Below are positions 1-8,632 of a stretch of DNA of 64,000 bases, piece by piece (position 1 is the stretch's first letter; each line of letters starts with the position of its first letter). The notes under the pieces are model-generated. The model was not told the DNA's origin, made no database searches, and worked only from the letters and a program-made list of their open reading frames with translations. Both the position numbers and the translations under genes were made by a program. The stretch spans positions 16,641-80,640 of the forward strand of contig NZ_RBIE01000004.1 of the NCBI RefSeq assembly GCF_003633715.1. Direction: 5' to 3'. This DNA is from Thermovibrio guaymasensis. GTDB lineage: Bacteria > Aquificota > Aquificia > Desulfurobacteriales > Desulfurobacteriaceae.

Positions 1-816
1 GAGTACTACCTTCCAGACCTTTTAAAAGTTTTTAAAAGGAAGGATTATAAAGTTACTGCTGTAAAGGGTAGGGATTTTGACTCTCTTAGGGGGGTCAATA
101 ACAGGTACGAACTTTTGGTAGTTGAAGGGATTTTGAGGGATAGAATTGTTAAGGAGCTCCAGCTTTCAGGAGTAACCGTTCACCAGCCTCAAACCGTTTA
201 CGTTGAGCCTGAGGTTGAAGTCGGTAGGGATTCTGAACTCTTTGGACCTCTATACTTGAGGGGGAAAACGAGGATAGGTCAGGGGTGTTATATAGGTCCT
301 TACTGCGATATAGCCGATTCTACAATCTCTGACGGAGTTAGAGTTGAGAGCCACTGCTGGATTAGGGGGGCGAGGTTAGAGGAAAGTTCTTCCGTTGGAC
401 CTTTTGCAAAACTGAGGCCGGGGACAGTTCTAAAGAGTGGAGCGAAAGTAGGGACTTTCGTTGAGACTAAGAACGCCCTCCTTGAAGAGGGAGCAAAGGC
501 AAACCATCTTTCCTACTTGGGGGACTGTAGAGTTGGTAAAAACACAAATATCGGTGCTGGTACAATTACCTGTAACTACGACGGTTTCAATAAGTGGTTT
601 ACAGATATAGGGAACAACGTCTTCGTTGGGAGTAACACCCTCTTTATTGCTCCGGTCAAAGTTTGTGATAATTCAATAACTGCTGCCGGTTCGGTGATAA
701 CTTTTGACGTTCCTGAGAGTACTCTAGCAGTTGCCCGCTCAAGGCAGGTTAACTACCCTGGAAAGGCGGAAGTTATAAGGGAAAAAGCAAGGAAAAGGAA
801 GGAGGAAAGGAGTTGA
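1..816 (+). CDS. glmU: GlmU, bifunctional UDP-GlcNAc pyrophosphorylase / GlcN-1-P acetyltransferase (C-terminal part)
   Basis: Makes UDP-N-acetylglucosamine for peptidoglycan and LPS in the cytoplasm. The frame is open from base 1 and runs off the left edge, so the gene starts upstream. The first residues carry the end of the uridyltransferase domain, with the GVNNR motif at about bases 88-102. A left-handed beta-helix acetyltransferase domain of imperfect hexapeptide repeats follows. The NHLSYLGD segment near bases 508-531 holds the family's catalytic His, and GAGTITCNYDG follows near 553-585. The stop overlaps the trpC start by 4 nt (TTGA), so the two genes are translationally coupled. Identity is very sure; the true start lies outside the window. 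Confidence 0.95.
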   Translation, partial: EYYLPDLLKVFKRKDYKVTAVKGRDFDSLRGVNNRYELLVVEGILRDRIVKELQLSGVTVHQPQTVYVEPEVEVGRDSELFGPLYLRGKTRIGQGCYIGPYCDIADSTISDGVRVESHCWIRGARLEESSSVGPFAKLRPGTVLKSGAKVGTFVETKNALLEEGAKANHLSYLGDCRVGKNTNIGAGTITCNYDGFNKWFTDIGNNVFVGSNTLFIAPVKVCDNSITAAGSVITFDVPESTLAVARSRQVNYPGKAEVIREKARKRKEERS

Positions 817-1592
817 ACATCCTTAATAGGATAGTTGAGCATAAAAGAGCTGAGGTTGAGGAGAAGAAGAGGGAATTTAACCTTTCCCTTTTGAGGGAGG
901 AGGCTGAAAGGTTAAAGGTTCCCCACGACTTTAAGAGGGCAATCTCTGGAGAAGGTATTAACGTAATAGCTGAAGTTAAGAAGGCTTCTCCTTCAAAGGG
1001 CGTTATTAGGGAGGACTTTGATCCTGTAAGTATTGCAAAGGCCTATGAGAGGGGAGGGGCAAAGGCGATATCGGTTTTAACCGATAGAGAATTTTTCAAA
1101 GGTTCACCCTTTTACCTAAGACAGGTGGCTGAAGAGGTTAACCTTCCCGTTTTGAGGAAAGACTTTATCATTGATCCATTCCAGATTTACGGTGCCAAAG
1201 TTCTAGGAGCTTCCTCCTTTCTCCTAATAGTCTCAATCCTTTCAGATTCTCAGCTTAGGGACTTTATAGAGCTCGGTAGGGAGCTTGGAATGGAGCCCCT
1301 AGTTGAAACCCACGATGAAGGGGAGGTTGAGAGAGCCCTTAAGGCAGGGGCTGAAATAGTAGGTATTAATAACCGTAACCTAAAGACTTTTGAAGTAAAC
1401 CTCTCTACGACTCTCAGGCTTTTGCCAATAATTAAAGCTGAAGAGAAAGTTGCAGTTTCTGAAAGTGGAATAAAGGGAAAAGAGGATATTCAAAAGCTAA
1501 AGCAAGCTGGAGTTGATGCTTTCCTTGTTGGGGAAACTTTGATGAGATCTAAGAAACCTGAGGAGGTTTTAAGAAGTTGGCTTTCCGTCTGA
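813..1592 (+). CDS. trpC: Indole-3-glycerol phosphate synthase
   Basis: Catalyses ring closure of CdRP to indole-3-glycerol phosphate in tryptophan biosynthesis. At 259 aa it matches a stand-alone TrpC, a TIM barrel. Visible family motifs are IAEVKKASPSKG (about residues 52-63, catalytic Lys and phosphate loop), PVLRKDFIIDPFQIY, LVETHDE, GINNRNLKTFEV and VSESGI. The TTG start sits directly behind a GGAGGAAAGG ribosome binding site and overlaps the glmU stop. No other trp gene lies nearby, so the pathway genes are dispersed. Confidence 0.95.
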   Translation: MNILNRIVEHKRAEVEEKKREFNLSLLREEAERLKVPHDFKRAISGEGINVIAEVKKASPSKGVIREDFDPVSIAKAYERGGAKAISVLTDREFFKGSPFYLRQVAEEVNLPVLRKDFIIDPFQIYGAKVLGASSFLLIVSILSDSQLRDFIELGRELGMEPLVETHDEGEVERALKAGAEIVGINNRNLKTFEVNLSTTLRLLPIIKAEEKVAVSESGIKGKEDIQKLKQAGVDAFLVGETLMRSKKPEEVLRSWLSV

Positions 1593-2191
1593 TAGTTTAT
1601 TTTCTAGTTTTTCTCATATCCTCTCCAGCCTTTGCCGACTGGTACATTCTCTTACCGAAAGAGAGGAAAGAGAGGAGAGTTCCTCCAAAGGAAGTTCATA
1701 TCCAAGTTTTAAAGAAGAAGAAAACTCCACTAAAACCATATTCTGTTGAAGTTAGGAAAATCCTTGCTCCCTCTTTCGTTATTCACACTTCTAATAGAAA
1801 GTTAAAGAAGGAGGAACTGCTAGGAAAGAACGTTGTTATCCTCTTTGTTGATGAACTCTTTTCACCTGGTACAGAAAAGCTTGCTAAAGAGTTTGAAGAA
1901 CTTAGTAGAAAAGAAGGAAACGTTTTTATTATAGTTGACGTTAATGACTCAGACTTTGCATATTTAAGGAAGTTTAAAAAGCTTCTTTCACTGAAGAGAG
2001 TGGTGGTAACAGCAGATAGTTACATTTTTGAACAGTTTAGGAAAAACGTTAAAGAGCTCTCCCTTCCTTCAATAGTAATTATTGATAAACACGGCTTTAT
2101 CAGGTTCTTCTCTCCAAAACTTTCGGTGGATAAACCGGAGATCGTAAAGGCTGAAATAAAAGGGATTTTAAAAACTCTGAGTAAGGCCTAA
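1577..2191 (+). CDS. Exported thioredoxin-fold-like protein, function unknown
   Basis: A 204-aa protein with an N-terminal signal peptide (hydrophobic residues 4-20, Ala-rich cleavage region SSPAFA). The mature part alternates hydrophobic strands (NVVILFVDELF, VFIIVDVND, SIVIIDKHGFIRFF) in the manner of a thioredoxin/redoxin fold. There is no CxxC, so it would not be an active thiol oxidoreductase. The TTG start is chosen because AGGAGG lies just upstream at 1561; it overlaps the trpC end by 16 nt. The fold assignment is inference from pattern only. It is likely periplasmic. Confidence 0.6.
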   Translation: MAFRLIVYFLVFLISSPAFADWYILLPKERKERRVPPKEVHIQVLKKKKTPLKPYSVEVRKILAPSFVIHTSNRKLKKEELLGKNVVILFVDELFSPGTEKLAKEFEELSRKEGNVFIIVDVNDSDFAYLRKFKKLLSLKRVVVTADSYIFEQFRKNVKELSLPSIVIIDKHGFIRFFSPKLSVDKPEIVKAEIKGILKTLSKA

Positions 2192-2192
2192 A

Positions 2193-2214
2193 GGCCAGCT
2201 GTTTGTAGCTGGCC
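2193..2214. terminator. Hairpin between convergent genes
   Basis: A perfect 8-bp inverted repeat, GGCCAGCT / AGCTGGCC, with a 6-base loop. It fills the gap between the exported protein gene and convergent rpmB. There is no clean T-tract on either side, so termination is inferred mainly from position. Confidence 0.5.
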
Positions 2215-2403
2215 CTATATAGCTTTTTGAACCTTACCGGCCTTTAGGCACTTAGTACATACCCAGATTCTCTTCTTCTCACCGTTTACAATCGCCCTTA
2301 CTTTCTGTAAGTTTGCCTTCTGCTTTTTGCTTGTAACCCTGTGGGAGTGGCTGACTTTGTTTACGAAAATAGTTGTCTTTCCACATATTGCACACCTTGC
2401 CAT
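2215..2403 (-). CDS. rpmB: 50S ribosomal protein L28
   Basis: A 62-aa ribosomal protein starting MARCAICGK. It carries two CxxC pairs (CAIC near the N-terminus, CTKC near the C-terminus), the zinc-binding form of bL28. The start is placed at the MARC methionine, not further upstream, because GGTAAGGAGGAGAGCT lies directly before it and bL28 proteins begin there. It is transcribed alone, divergent from the DUF2062 gene. Confidence 0.95.
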   Translation of the reverse strand: MARCAICGKTTIFVNKVSHSHRVTSKKQKANLQKVRAIVNGEKKRIWVCTKCLKAGKVQKAI

Positions 2404-2477
2404 AGCTCTCCTCCTTACCTTAAAGTGCAGTGGCAAATTTAACACCCTTTCTTTGAAGTTTCAAGGAGAACTTTCTA

Positions 2478-3035
2478 TTGATTTTCTTATTTTTATTCAA
2501 TAAACTTAAATATGTTATGAAGAACATAGTAAAGAGGCTCTTCTCCTTCAAGTTCTACGTTGACAAGCTTTTAGAGATGAGAGACAGGCCCGACGAGACC
2601 GCTAAGGGCCTTGCCTTAGGGGTATTTATAGGCTTTCTTCCAGTTAACGGTTTTCAGGTTCTTATTGCTGTTACAATTGCAGCTATAACCAGGGTTAGTA
2701 AGGTAGCAGCTGCTATCGGTACCCACGTTACTAATCCATGGACGACAATTCCGATTCTAATCCTTGATTACTACGTAGGTTGTCTTCTTTTGGGGAGGGA
2801 TTTAAGATTTCCCCACGTTAACTTCTCCTCTTTCTCATCAATACTTGAGTCGGGAAAGGAAATAATAGTTCCCATGTTTGTTGGTGGGATTCTTCTAGGT
2901 ACGGTCTTCTCTGTTCTTTCCTACTTTGGAGTTAAGAGACTCCTAAAAAGAGAGGTCGGTCTAATAAGGGGCTACGTAGGGAGGTTAAAGGAGGATTTTG
3001 GAAGGAAAGAAAGAGAAGTTAAAAGAGGTTCTTAA
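2478..3035 (+). CDS. DUF2062 membrane protein
   Basis: A 185-aa integral membrane protein matching the DUF2062 family. The conserved block GLALGVFIGFLPVNGFQ is followed by THVTNPWTTIPI and further hydrophobic segments. The molecular role of the family is not established. The TTG start is taken because AAGGAG lies 9 nt upstream; the next ATG, 39 nt downstream, has no ribosome binding site. It overlaps the next gene by 38 nt, so the pair is probably co-translated. Confidence 0.75.
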   Translation: MIFLFLFNKLKYVMKNIVKRLFSFKFYVDKLLEMRDRPDETAKGLALGVFIGFLPVNGFQVLIAVTIAAITRVSKVAAAIGTHVTNPWTTIPILILDYYVGCLLLGRDLRFPHVNFSSFSSILESGKEIIVPMFVGGILLGTVFSVLSYFGVKRLLKREVGLIRGYVGRLKEDFGRKEREVKRGS

Positions 3036-3705
3036 GAAGTTTTCTTTAGAGGATGTTGAAAAGGTTGAAGAGATTGACAGGCAGTTTAGGGCTCTTAAGG
3101 AACTTTACGAGGAGGTTAAAAATCCGGAGAGGTTTTTAAAGCTTGTAATTATAAATGCTCTTCTTTCCTATCAGCTTCAAATGAAAGGTGAAGAGTACTG
3201 GGAAGCTTTCTCTGAGTTTTTCAAGAAGGGGAAAGATATAGGCGATTTTCAGGAGTTCCTTTCCGTCTACAATAGGCGGTTTCTAAGTGCAAAGCTCAAG
3301 AGGTTTCAGAAGGCTAAAAGGTGTGTAGAGGAACTCTTTAAGGAGTTTTCTGTTGATGACTTAGGGAAGGACTTGAAACTCCTTGTTGATTATCTATCAA
3401 AGTGTATGGGGCAGAAAAAGGAGGCAAAGACTGTTGTCTTTGCGGCAAAGATGTTTATGTACGGATATAGAATCGTTTTCGGAAAGTACCCGGAAGGCCT
3501 CTGGGAGATAGAGATACCTCTTGATTCAAGGCTTAAGAAGGTTATACCTACCGTTAGGGAGTGGAGGGAGCTTTCTAGAGAAGTTAACATTCCTCCAATT
3601 CACCTTGATGCTCTTGTTTGGGTTCCGATGGGAAACCTTACACCTTTTCCAGAGGATTTGAAGGATAAGCTGAACGAGTTAAAAGGAGTTCTAATTGAAA
3701 GTTAG
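2998..3705 (+). CDS. Unrecognised charged helical protein
   Basis: A 235-aa cytoplasmic protein with no signal peptide or membrane segment. It is strongly charged and predicted helical in the first half (repeated Lys/Glu with Phe and Leu). A more globular C-terminal part includes the stretch MFMYGYRIVFGKYPEG and ends in a Pro-rich tail. I do not recognise the family. The TTG start follows AAAGGAGG and overlaps the DUF2062 gene by 38 nt. It ends against convergent tlyA with no gap. Confidence 0.6.
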   Translation: MEGKKEKLKEVLKKFSLEDVEKVEEIDRQFRALKELYEEVKNPERFLKLVIINALLSYQLQMKGEEYWEAFSEFFKKGKDIGDFQEFLSVYNRRFLSAKLKRFQKAKRCVEELFKEFSVDDLGKDLKLLVDYLSKCMGQKKEAKTVVFAAKMFMYGYRIVFGKYPEGLWEIEIPLDSRLKKVIPTVREWRELSREVNIPPIHLDALVWVPMGNLTPFPEDLKDKLNELKGVLIES

Positions 3706-4497
3706 CTATTCGTGAGAGATAACCTCTTTAACTTTCTCTGTATCTACTTTATCGTCATCTCTGTTCTGGGAGAGTAGAACGAGGAACTCCTTGTTTCCCT
3801 TGGGACCTCTTGGCTTTGAAAGTGTTAAGTCTTCAGGGTAAAGTCCGATTCCCCTTGAAAAGGAAAGAATTTTCTCTATCGCTTTTCTGTGGAGTTCCGG
3901 GTTTCTAACAACTCCCTTTCCCCTGTCAACTTCCCTCTTTGTAAGCTCAAACTGAGGTTTAATGAGTGCAACTATTTTTGCTTGGGACTTTAGGAAATTC
4001 TTTACTACCGGTAGGATTTTCGTAAGTGATATGAAGGAAACGTCAATAACTGCCAAGTCAACCTTCTCTGGAACTTCCTTTTCTGTTAAATACCTTGCGT
4101 TAAATCCTTCAATGGACACTACCCTTTCGTCTTTCCTTAACTTCCAGTCTAGCTGACCCCTTCCAACGTCAACTGCGTAAACCTTTTTAGCACCGTGTTT
4201 TAAGAGACAATCTGTAAACCCTCCGGTTGATGCTCCTACGTCAAGGCAGGTAAATCCATCAACTTTAAGGCCGAACTCCTTAATGGCGGTTTCAAGCTTC
4301 AAACCGCCCCTTGATACGTAAGGGATGTCCTCCCCTTTTAACTCAATCTTTGAGTCAACAGGAACGGAAGTTCCTGCTTTATCTATAACTTTACCGTCAA
4401 CCAAGACCTTACCTGCCATTATTAAGGCTTTAGCCCTTTCTCTGCTCTTTACTAGTCCCTTTTCAACTAGGAGTTTGTCAAGCCTTTCCTTCTTCAC
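3706..4497 (-). CDS. tlyA: TlyA-family rRNA 2'-O-ribose methyltransferase
   Basis: A 263-aa protein. An N-terminal S4 RNA-binding domain (about residues 4-60) is followed by an FtsJ-type Rossmann methyltransferase with the SAM loop DVGASTGGFTD at 86-96. VDVG, AVIDVSFISL and ALIKPQFE are further family blocks. Members 2'-O-methylate cytidines of 16S and 23S rRNA; the historic name is haemolysin A. The GTG start shares a base with the rseP stop, so the two are coupled. The family is very sure; which rRNA positions are modified is not visible. Confidence 0.9.
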   Translation of the reverse strand: MKKERLDKLLVEKGLVKSRERAKALIMAGKVLVDGKVIDKAGTSVPVDSKIELKGEDIPYVSRGGLKLETAIKEFGLKVDGFTCLDVGASTGGFTDCLLKHGAKKVYAVDVGRGQLDWKLRKDERVVSIEGFNARYLTEKEVPEKVDLAVIDVSFISLTKILPVVKNFLKSQAKIVALIKPQFELTKREVDRGKGVVRNPELHRKAIEKILSFSRGIGLYPEDLTLSKPRGPKGNKEFLVLLSQNRDDDKVDTEKVKEVISHE

Positions 4498-5780
4498 TAC
4501 CTGATTACCCTCATAATGTCGTTGTAGAAGACTATAATCATTAAAAGGGCAAGTAGGAAGAGTCCTACCTGCTGGAACTTCTCTCTAAAGAAGGGAGAGA
4601 GTGGTCTCCTCCTCATCATTTCAACTAAGAACATTAAAATCAACCCTCCGTCAAGGACCGGTAAAGGCAGTAGGTTAAAGTAGCCAAGCTGTAAGCTTAT
4701 AAAGCCCATGAAGTAGATGAAGTTTGATATCCCTGCTTTTGCCGCCTTTCCAGCTACTTCGGCTATTAAAATTGGTCCTCCGAGGCTCTTTATAGAGGCT
4801 TGACCCGTTATTAGCTTGAGAAGGAAAGTGAAGAAGAGTGCAGTTTGGTTTTTAAACTCCTCTATACCCTTTTTGAAGGCTTCCGGTAGGGGATACTTTA
4901 TGTAGACCATCTCAAACTTTGGAACTATTCCTATCGTATACCTTCCAACTTCCTCGTTGAACTTTGGTTTTATCTTTACCCTTAATTTCTTTTTACCCCT
5001 CAGTACTAAAAGTTCTACCTCTTTTCCCTTGCTGTTTCCAATTATCTCAACAACTTGTCTCCAGCTGGTTATATCCTGACCGTTGATCTTTAGTATTACA
5101 TCCCCGGGCTTAAGGCCTGCTTTCTGGGCAGGAGAGCCCTCTATAACCTTTCCGATTTTCGGTTTTATCGCCGGAACTACGTCTAGGGTTCCTATTCCGT
5201 TTTCCTCATCTATTCCAGTTTTTACCGTTAACTCCTCAACTCTTTCATCCCTTTTAACTTTTACCTTAATTTCCCTGTTTGGGTTTAGGGCAACTATTTG
5301 ATTGAACTCCTTCCAGTTTTTAACCTTTTCACCGTTAACGGAAATTATCGTGTCTCCCGGCTTTAAGGGTATCTGAGTTGAAGCTACTGCCCCTATTTTT
5401 ACTTTCTCAACTTGGTAGGACGGAACGTAGCGTCCAAGGTTGTACGATAGGGTAAAGAAAAGGACTGCGAGTAAGAGGTTCATCATAGGTCCTGCTAAAG
5501 CTATAACTATCCTCTGCCAGGGAGGTTTTGCGTAGAACTCGTCAGGGGACTTGGGAGGTTTATCGGGGTCCTCACCTGCCATCTTTACGTAGCCACCGAG
5601 TGGAATGAGGCTTACTGCAAACTCAGTCTGGCAACAATTGAACTTAAACAGTTTTGGTCCAAATCCAATTGAGAATGTTTCAACTCTGACTCCAAATAAC
5701 CTTGCTGCCAAGAAGTGACCGAGCTCGTGGACGAAAATTAGGATACCTAGAGCTATTACAAAGTAGAGGATAGTCTGCAT
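4497..5780 (-). CDS. rseP: Site-2 zinc metalloprotease RseP
   Basis: An intramembrane protease that cleaves anti-sigma factors and remnant signal peptides within the membrane. The 427 aa show HELGH at residues 18-22 in the first membrane segment, two PDZ domains in the middle (visible as the repeated GLKPGDVILKING-type pattern), and the second metal site NLLPLPVLDGG in a late membrane segment. This is the full-length RseP architecture. It lies between holA (8-nt gap) and tlyA (1-nt overlap) in a minus-strand operon. The substrate here is unknown. Confidence 0.93.
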   Translation of the reverse strand: MQTILYFVIALGILIFVHELGHFLAARLFGVRVETFSIGFGPKLFKFNCCQTEFAVSLIPLGGYVKMAGEDPDKPPKSPDEFYAKPPWQRIVIALAGPMMNLLLAVLFFTLSYNLGRYVPSYQVEKVKIGAVASTQIPLKPGDTIISVNGEKVKNWKEFNQIVALNPNREIKVKVKRDERVEELTVKTGIDEENGIGTLDVVPAIKPKIGKVIEGSPAQKAGLKPGDVILKINGQDITSWRQVVEIIGNSKGKEVELLVLRGKKKLRVKIKPKFNEEVGRYTIGIVPKFEMVYIKYPLPEAFKKGIEEFKNQTALFFTFLLKLITGQASIKSLGGPILIAEVAGKAAKAGISNFIYFMGFISLQLGYFNLLPLPVLDGGLILMFLVEMMRRRPLSPFFREKFQQVGLFLLALLMIIVFYNDIMRVIR

Positions 5781-5788
5781 GTAACCTC

Positions 5789-6748
5789 CTAGCGGTTTTG
5801 AGAGAAATTTATTCTACTTTCTTCTCTTTTAAAGGCAAGCTCAGTTAGAGCTTCTCTTCCTCCTTTTAACCCAATCTTTATTGAGAACTCAGCTTCGTGG
5901 AGCTCCTTCAAAATCTTTAGAAGTTCTAAGAGCCCTACCTTTTTAGCGCTCTTTTTATACGTTCCGATTACCTCTTTTGGTAGCCTAACGCTCCTTCCAC
6001 ATGCAACTTCAATCATGTTCCTTACTTGACTTTGAAGGAGTCCTACTATCTGTAGGGGTTCACTACCCTCCGTTAGGAGGTGATTGACGTTTTTAATGAA
6101 CTCCCTACTCCTTCCCTCAACCAACGAGAAGACAACTTCAAATGGGTCTACCCTTCCACTTGAGAAAAGGAGGGACTCTACAGCCTCCTTTGTCAGTTTG
6201 CCGGGGTAGAGGAGCAGTTTGTCGGTTTCGTGTTTTAGCTCAGTTAAGTCTGTTCCTACTAATTTAACTATGTATTTAATGAGTTCTGGAGTGATTTCCT
6301 TACCTGCACTTTTAAATTTCTTGGCTATTAACCCGTAAATCTGCTTTTCACTGTAGGGCTCAGATTCAACTACTAAGTTTGATAGTTCAAGGATTCCCTT
6401 AAATATCTCGCTTTTTAAACTCTTCCAGTCAAGTTTTCCAAAGGCTGCAACTATGAAGGAGTTTAGGCTTTTTAGTTTCTTGATGAAGGCCTCTTTTTGG
6501 GATTTTTTCCTAAGCTTTGAAGGGAGCTCCTCAGCGTGAAGCAGGACGGGAACGACTTCTCCGTCAAAAAGGGTAGAGCCTGTAAATTCCATGAACTCCT
6601 CTAAAGAGTCCGGGTAGAAGAGCTGGTGTTTTACTCCATTAAGAACCCTCTTAAGGAACTGCCTCGTTAAGTACTCTTCGCTACCGTAGATGAAAACTCT
6701 TCCCGGTTTAATCTCTCTCTTGAGAGCTTCCTGAACCTTTATCTTCAT
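5789..6748 (-). CDS. holA: DNA polymerase III delta subunit
   Basis: A 319-aa clamp-loader delta subunit, which opens the beta sliding clamp. The N-terminal block VFIYGSEEYLTRQFLKRV and the middle segment with LTELKHETDKLLLYPG match the HolA family. The C-terminal collar has the usual helical pattern (EPLQIVGLLQSQVRNM). Its start lies 41 nt inside the preceding ferredoxin gene, so it is coupled to it. Length is normal for the family. Confidence 0.88.
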   Translation of the reverse strand: MKIKVQEALKREIKPGRVFIYGSEEYLTRQFLKRVLNGVKHQLFYPDSLEEFMEFTGSTLFDGEVVPVLLHAEELPSKLRKKSQKEAFIKKLKSLNSFIVAAFGKLDWKSLKSEIFKGILELSNLVVESEPYSEKQIYGLIAKKFKSAGKEITPELIKYIVKLVGTDLTELKHETDKLLLYPGKLTKEAVESLLFSSGRVDPFEVVFSLVEGRSREFIKNVNHLLTEGSEPLQIVGLLQSQVRNMIEVACGRSVRLPKEVIGTYKKSAKKVGLLELLKILKELHEAEFSIKIGLKGGREALTELAFKREESRINFSQNR

Positions 6749-7289
6749 TCTTCTCCTTTACCAATTCAATAGCTTTAGGATTGGTAGGACAGGCGTGAAT
6801 ACACCTTCCGCATCCTGTACACTCTTGACTGTTAAATTCAGGGTAAGCGAAGTCCTTTAGCGTTATGGCTTTATCAATTTTTGGACACGACCAGTAACAG
6901 CTCTGGCAGAAGACGTCCTGGTAGGCAACGCACCTTTGAACAATTAACTTTGCGTAAACTCTGTACTTCTCAAGGTTTTCCTTTTTGAGAGCTCCGCTTT
7001 TGCAGGCCTCTATGCAGGAGTAACACCTTTCGCAGTAGTTATTATCAAAGTTCATCACCGGAGTTTCAAAAACTACTGGGTGCATCTCCTTAACCGTTTC
7101 AAGAACTCCGGTAGGACAAGCAGAGATACAGGTTTTACACTTTGTACAAAGCTTTAAAAACTCATCCTCTTCTCCGCTTCCAGGTGGCCTTAAGTAAACT
7201 CTGTTTGGTTTTGTTGCCTCGTAAGTAAACTCTGCTGCCGCCTGTGCTATTGATTTTCCTAGTAATTTAAAGAAACTCCTTCTGCTCAA
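6708..7289 (-). CDS. Tat-type periplasmic polyferredoxin (NapF/NapG-like)
   Basis: A 193-aa protein with a short twin-arginine-like N-terminus (SRRSFFKLLG) and four Cys-rich clusters. These are CTKCKTCISACP, CERCYSCIEACK, a variant CVAYQDVFCQSCYWSCP and CTGCGRCIHACP. This is the pattern of NapF/NapG/MauM ferredoxins that pass electrons to periplasmic reductases such as nitrate reductase. No nap gene is next to it. It sits between a DedA-like gene and holA, with overlaps on both sides. The electron-transfer role is sure; the partner is unknown. Confidence 0.8.
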   Translation of the reverse strand: MSRRSFFKLLGKSIAQAAAEFTYEATKPNRVYLRPPGSGEEDEFLKLCTKCKTCISACPTGVLETVKEMHPVVFETPVMNFDNNYCERCYSCIEACKSGALKKENLEKYRVYAKLIVQRCVAYQDVFCQSCYWSCPKIDKAITLKDFAYPEFNSQECTGCGRCIHACPTNPKAIELVKEKNEDKGSGSSQERD

Positions 7290-7870
7290 GGTAGGACTCC
7301 TTTCCTGTACCTTCTGTAAATTAAGAAGGCTATCGCCAAGAGAATTCCAAATGCTAAGGATATTAGGTTTAAGTTTTTAGTAATGGAAGTGGAAATCTGT
7401 GTTCCGAAGAAGTAAAAGAGGGAAGCTTCTGCAAAGAACCTTATTCCTCTTCCAAGGAGGGAAAAGACGATGAGCTTCCACAGGGAGGCAAAGAGGACTC
7501 CGGAGGTTATTGTAAATACCTTATAGGGTAGCGGAGTAAAACCTGCAAGTAGGATAATAAGGGATTCGTAGGACTCGTAGAGCCTGTGGACCCTGTTTAC
7601 TTTCTCTTTACCGAAGAACTTCTTTGCAAGTGGCTTACCTCCTAAGTACCCCAGGTAGTACCCTACAACTCCTCCGAGGGTTGAGAAGATGGTAGTCACT
7701 AGGGCGTAAAAGAAGCTCCTTTCAGGGTTAACCGAACACAGGGTTATTAACAGGACGTCAGGGGGAATTGGGAAGAATATTGCCTCAATGAAGGCATTAA
7801 AGGCAAGGGCGTAAACTCCATATTTAAGGGTTAAGCTTTTCCAGAAAGCAACCGTTAGGAGTTCTACCAT
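7286..7870 (-). CDS. DedA/VTT-family membrane protein (YqaA-like)
   Basis: A 194-aa inner-membrane protein with four to five hydrophobic segments. It carries the DedA/VTT signature features: a Pro-rich re-entrant stretch EAIFFPIPPDVLL, Gly-rich GGVVGYYLGYLGGKPL, and FTPLPYKVFTITSGV near the middle. The length fits the short YqaA-like branch. Members of the superfamily act as lipid scramblases or lipid-carrier transporters; which one applies cannot be read here. The stop overlaps the ferredoxin start by 4 nt. Confidence 0.8.
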   Translation of the reverse strand: MVELLTVAFWKSLTLKYGVYALAFNAFIEAIFFPIPPDVLLITLCSVNPERSFFYALVTTIFSTLGGVVGYYLGYLGGKPLAKKFFGKEKVNRVHRLYESYESLIILLAGFTPLPYKVFTITSGVLFASLWKLIVFSLLGRGIRFFAEASLFYFFGTQISTSITKNLNLISLAFGILLAIAFLIYRRYRKGVLP

Positions 7871-8632
7871 TTACCACTCGTAGCTTTTGAGGATTTCAAG
7901 GGCTCTGTAGTCTGTTAGGTCAAGGTGGATAGGTGTAACTGAAACGTAGCCGTTCTTTACTGCCCAGTAATCCGTTCCCGGCTCTGGAATCCAGTCTGGT
8001 TCCTCTCCACCTATCCAGTAGTAAACCCTTCCCCAAGGGTCTTTCCTTGCCTCAACTTTCTCGGTGTAGTTCTTCTTCCCCTGCCTTGTAACCTTTACTC
8101 CTCTAACTTCTCTGTAGGGAATGTTCGGTATGTTAACGTTTAAGCAGCACCCTTCAGGTAGGCCTTTTTCGTAAACTCTCACTGCTATTCTCTTTGCCCA
8201 CGTGGCTGCGTCTTTCCAGAGGAAGTCTTTAAAAGTTGCTAAGGAGAAAGCTATACTTGGTATTCCGAGGAGGGCTCCTTCCATTGCGATTGAGACTGTT
8301 CCTGAATAGGTGATGTCCTCCCCGAGGTTAGGTCCTCTGTTTATCCCTCCAATTACCATATCTGGTTTTTTCCCCTTCATGATTGCGTGGATTCCGATGT
8401 AGACGCAGCTGGTTGGGGTCCCGTCAACTGCAAACCAGTTCTCTGCAACTTGCTCGCACCTTAAAGGTCTGTGGAGGGTTAATGCCCTACCTACTGCGCT
8501 CCTTTCCCTGTCTGGTGCAACGACAACAACATCTGCAAACTCTGAAAGTGCCTCATAGAGGGCCTTTAGACCTTCAGAGCGAATTCCATCGTCGTTTGAT
8601 AGGAGAATTTTCGGTCTTTCTCTATGCTCCAT
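7871..8632 (-). CDS. surE: 5'/3'-nucleotidase SurE
   Basis: A 253-aa metal-dependent nucleotidase that removes phosphate from nucleoside 5' and 3' monophosphates. The metal site ILLSNDDGI is at residues 9-17 (D14 and D15). [51 protein letters not shown]-like and GIPSIAFSL are all family blocks. The start overlaps the small membrane protein gene. Full length. Confidence 0.95.
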   Translation of the reverse strand: [253 protein letters not shown]

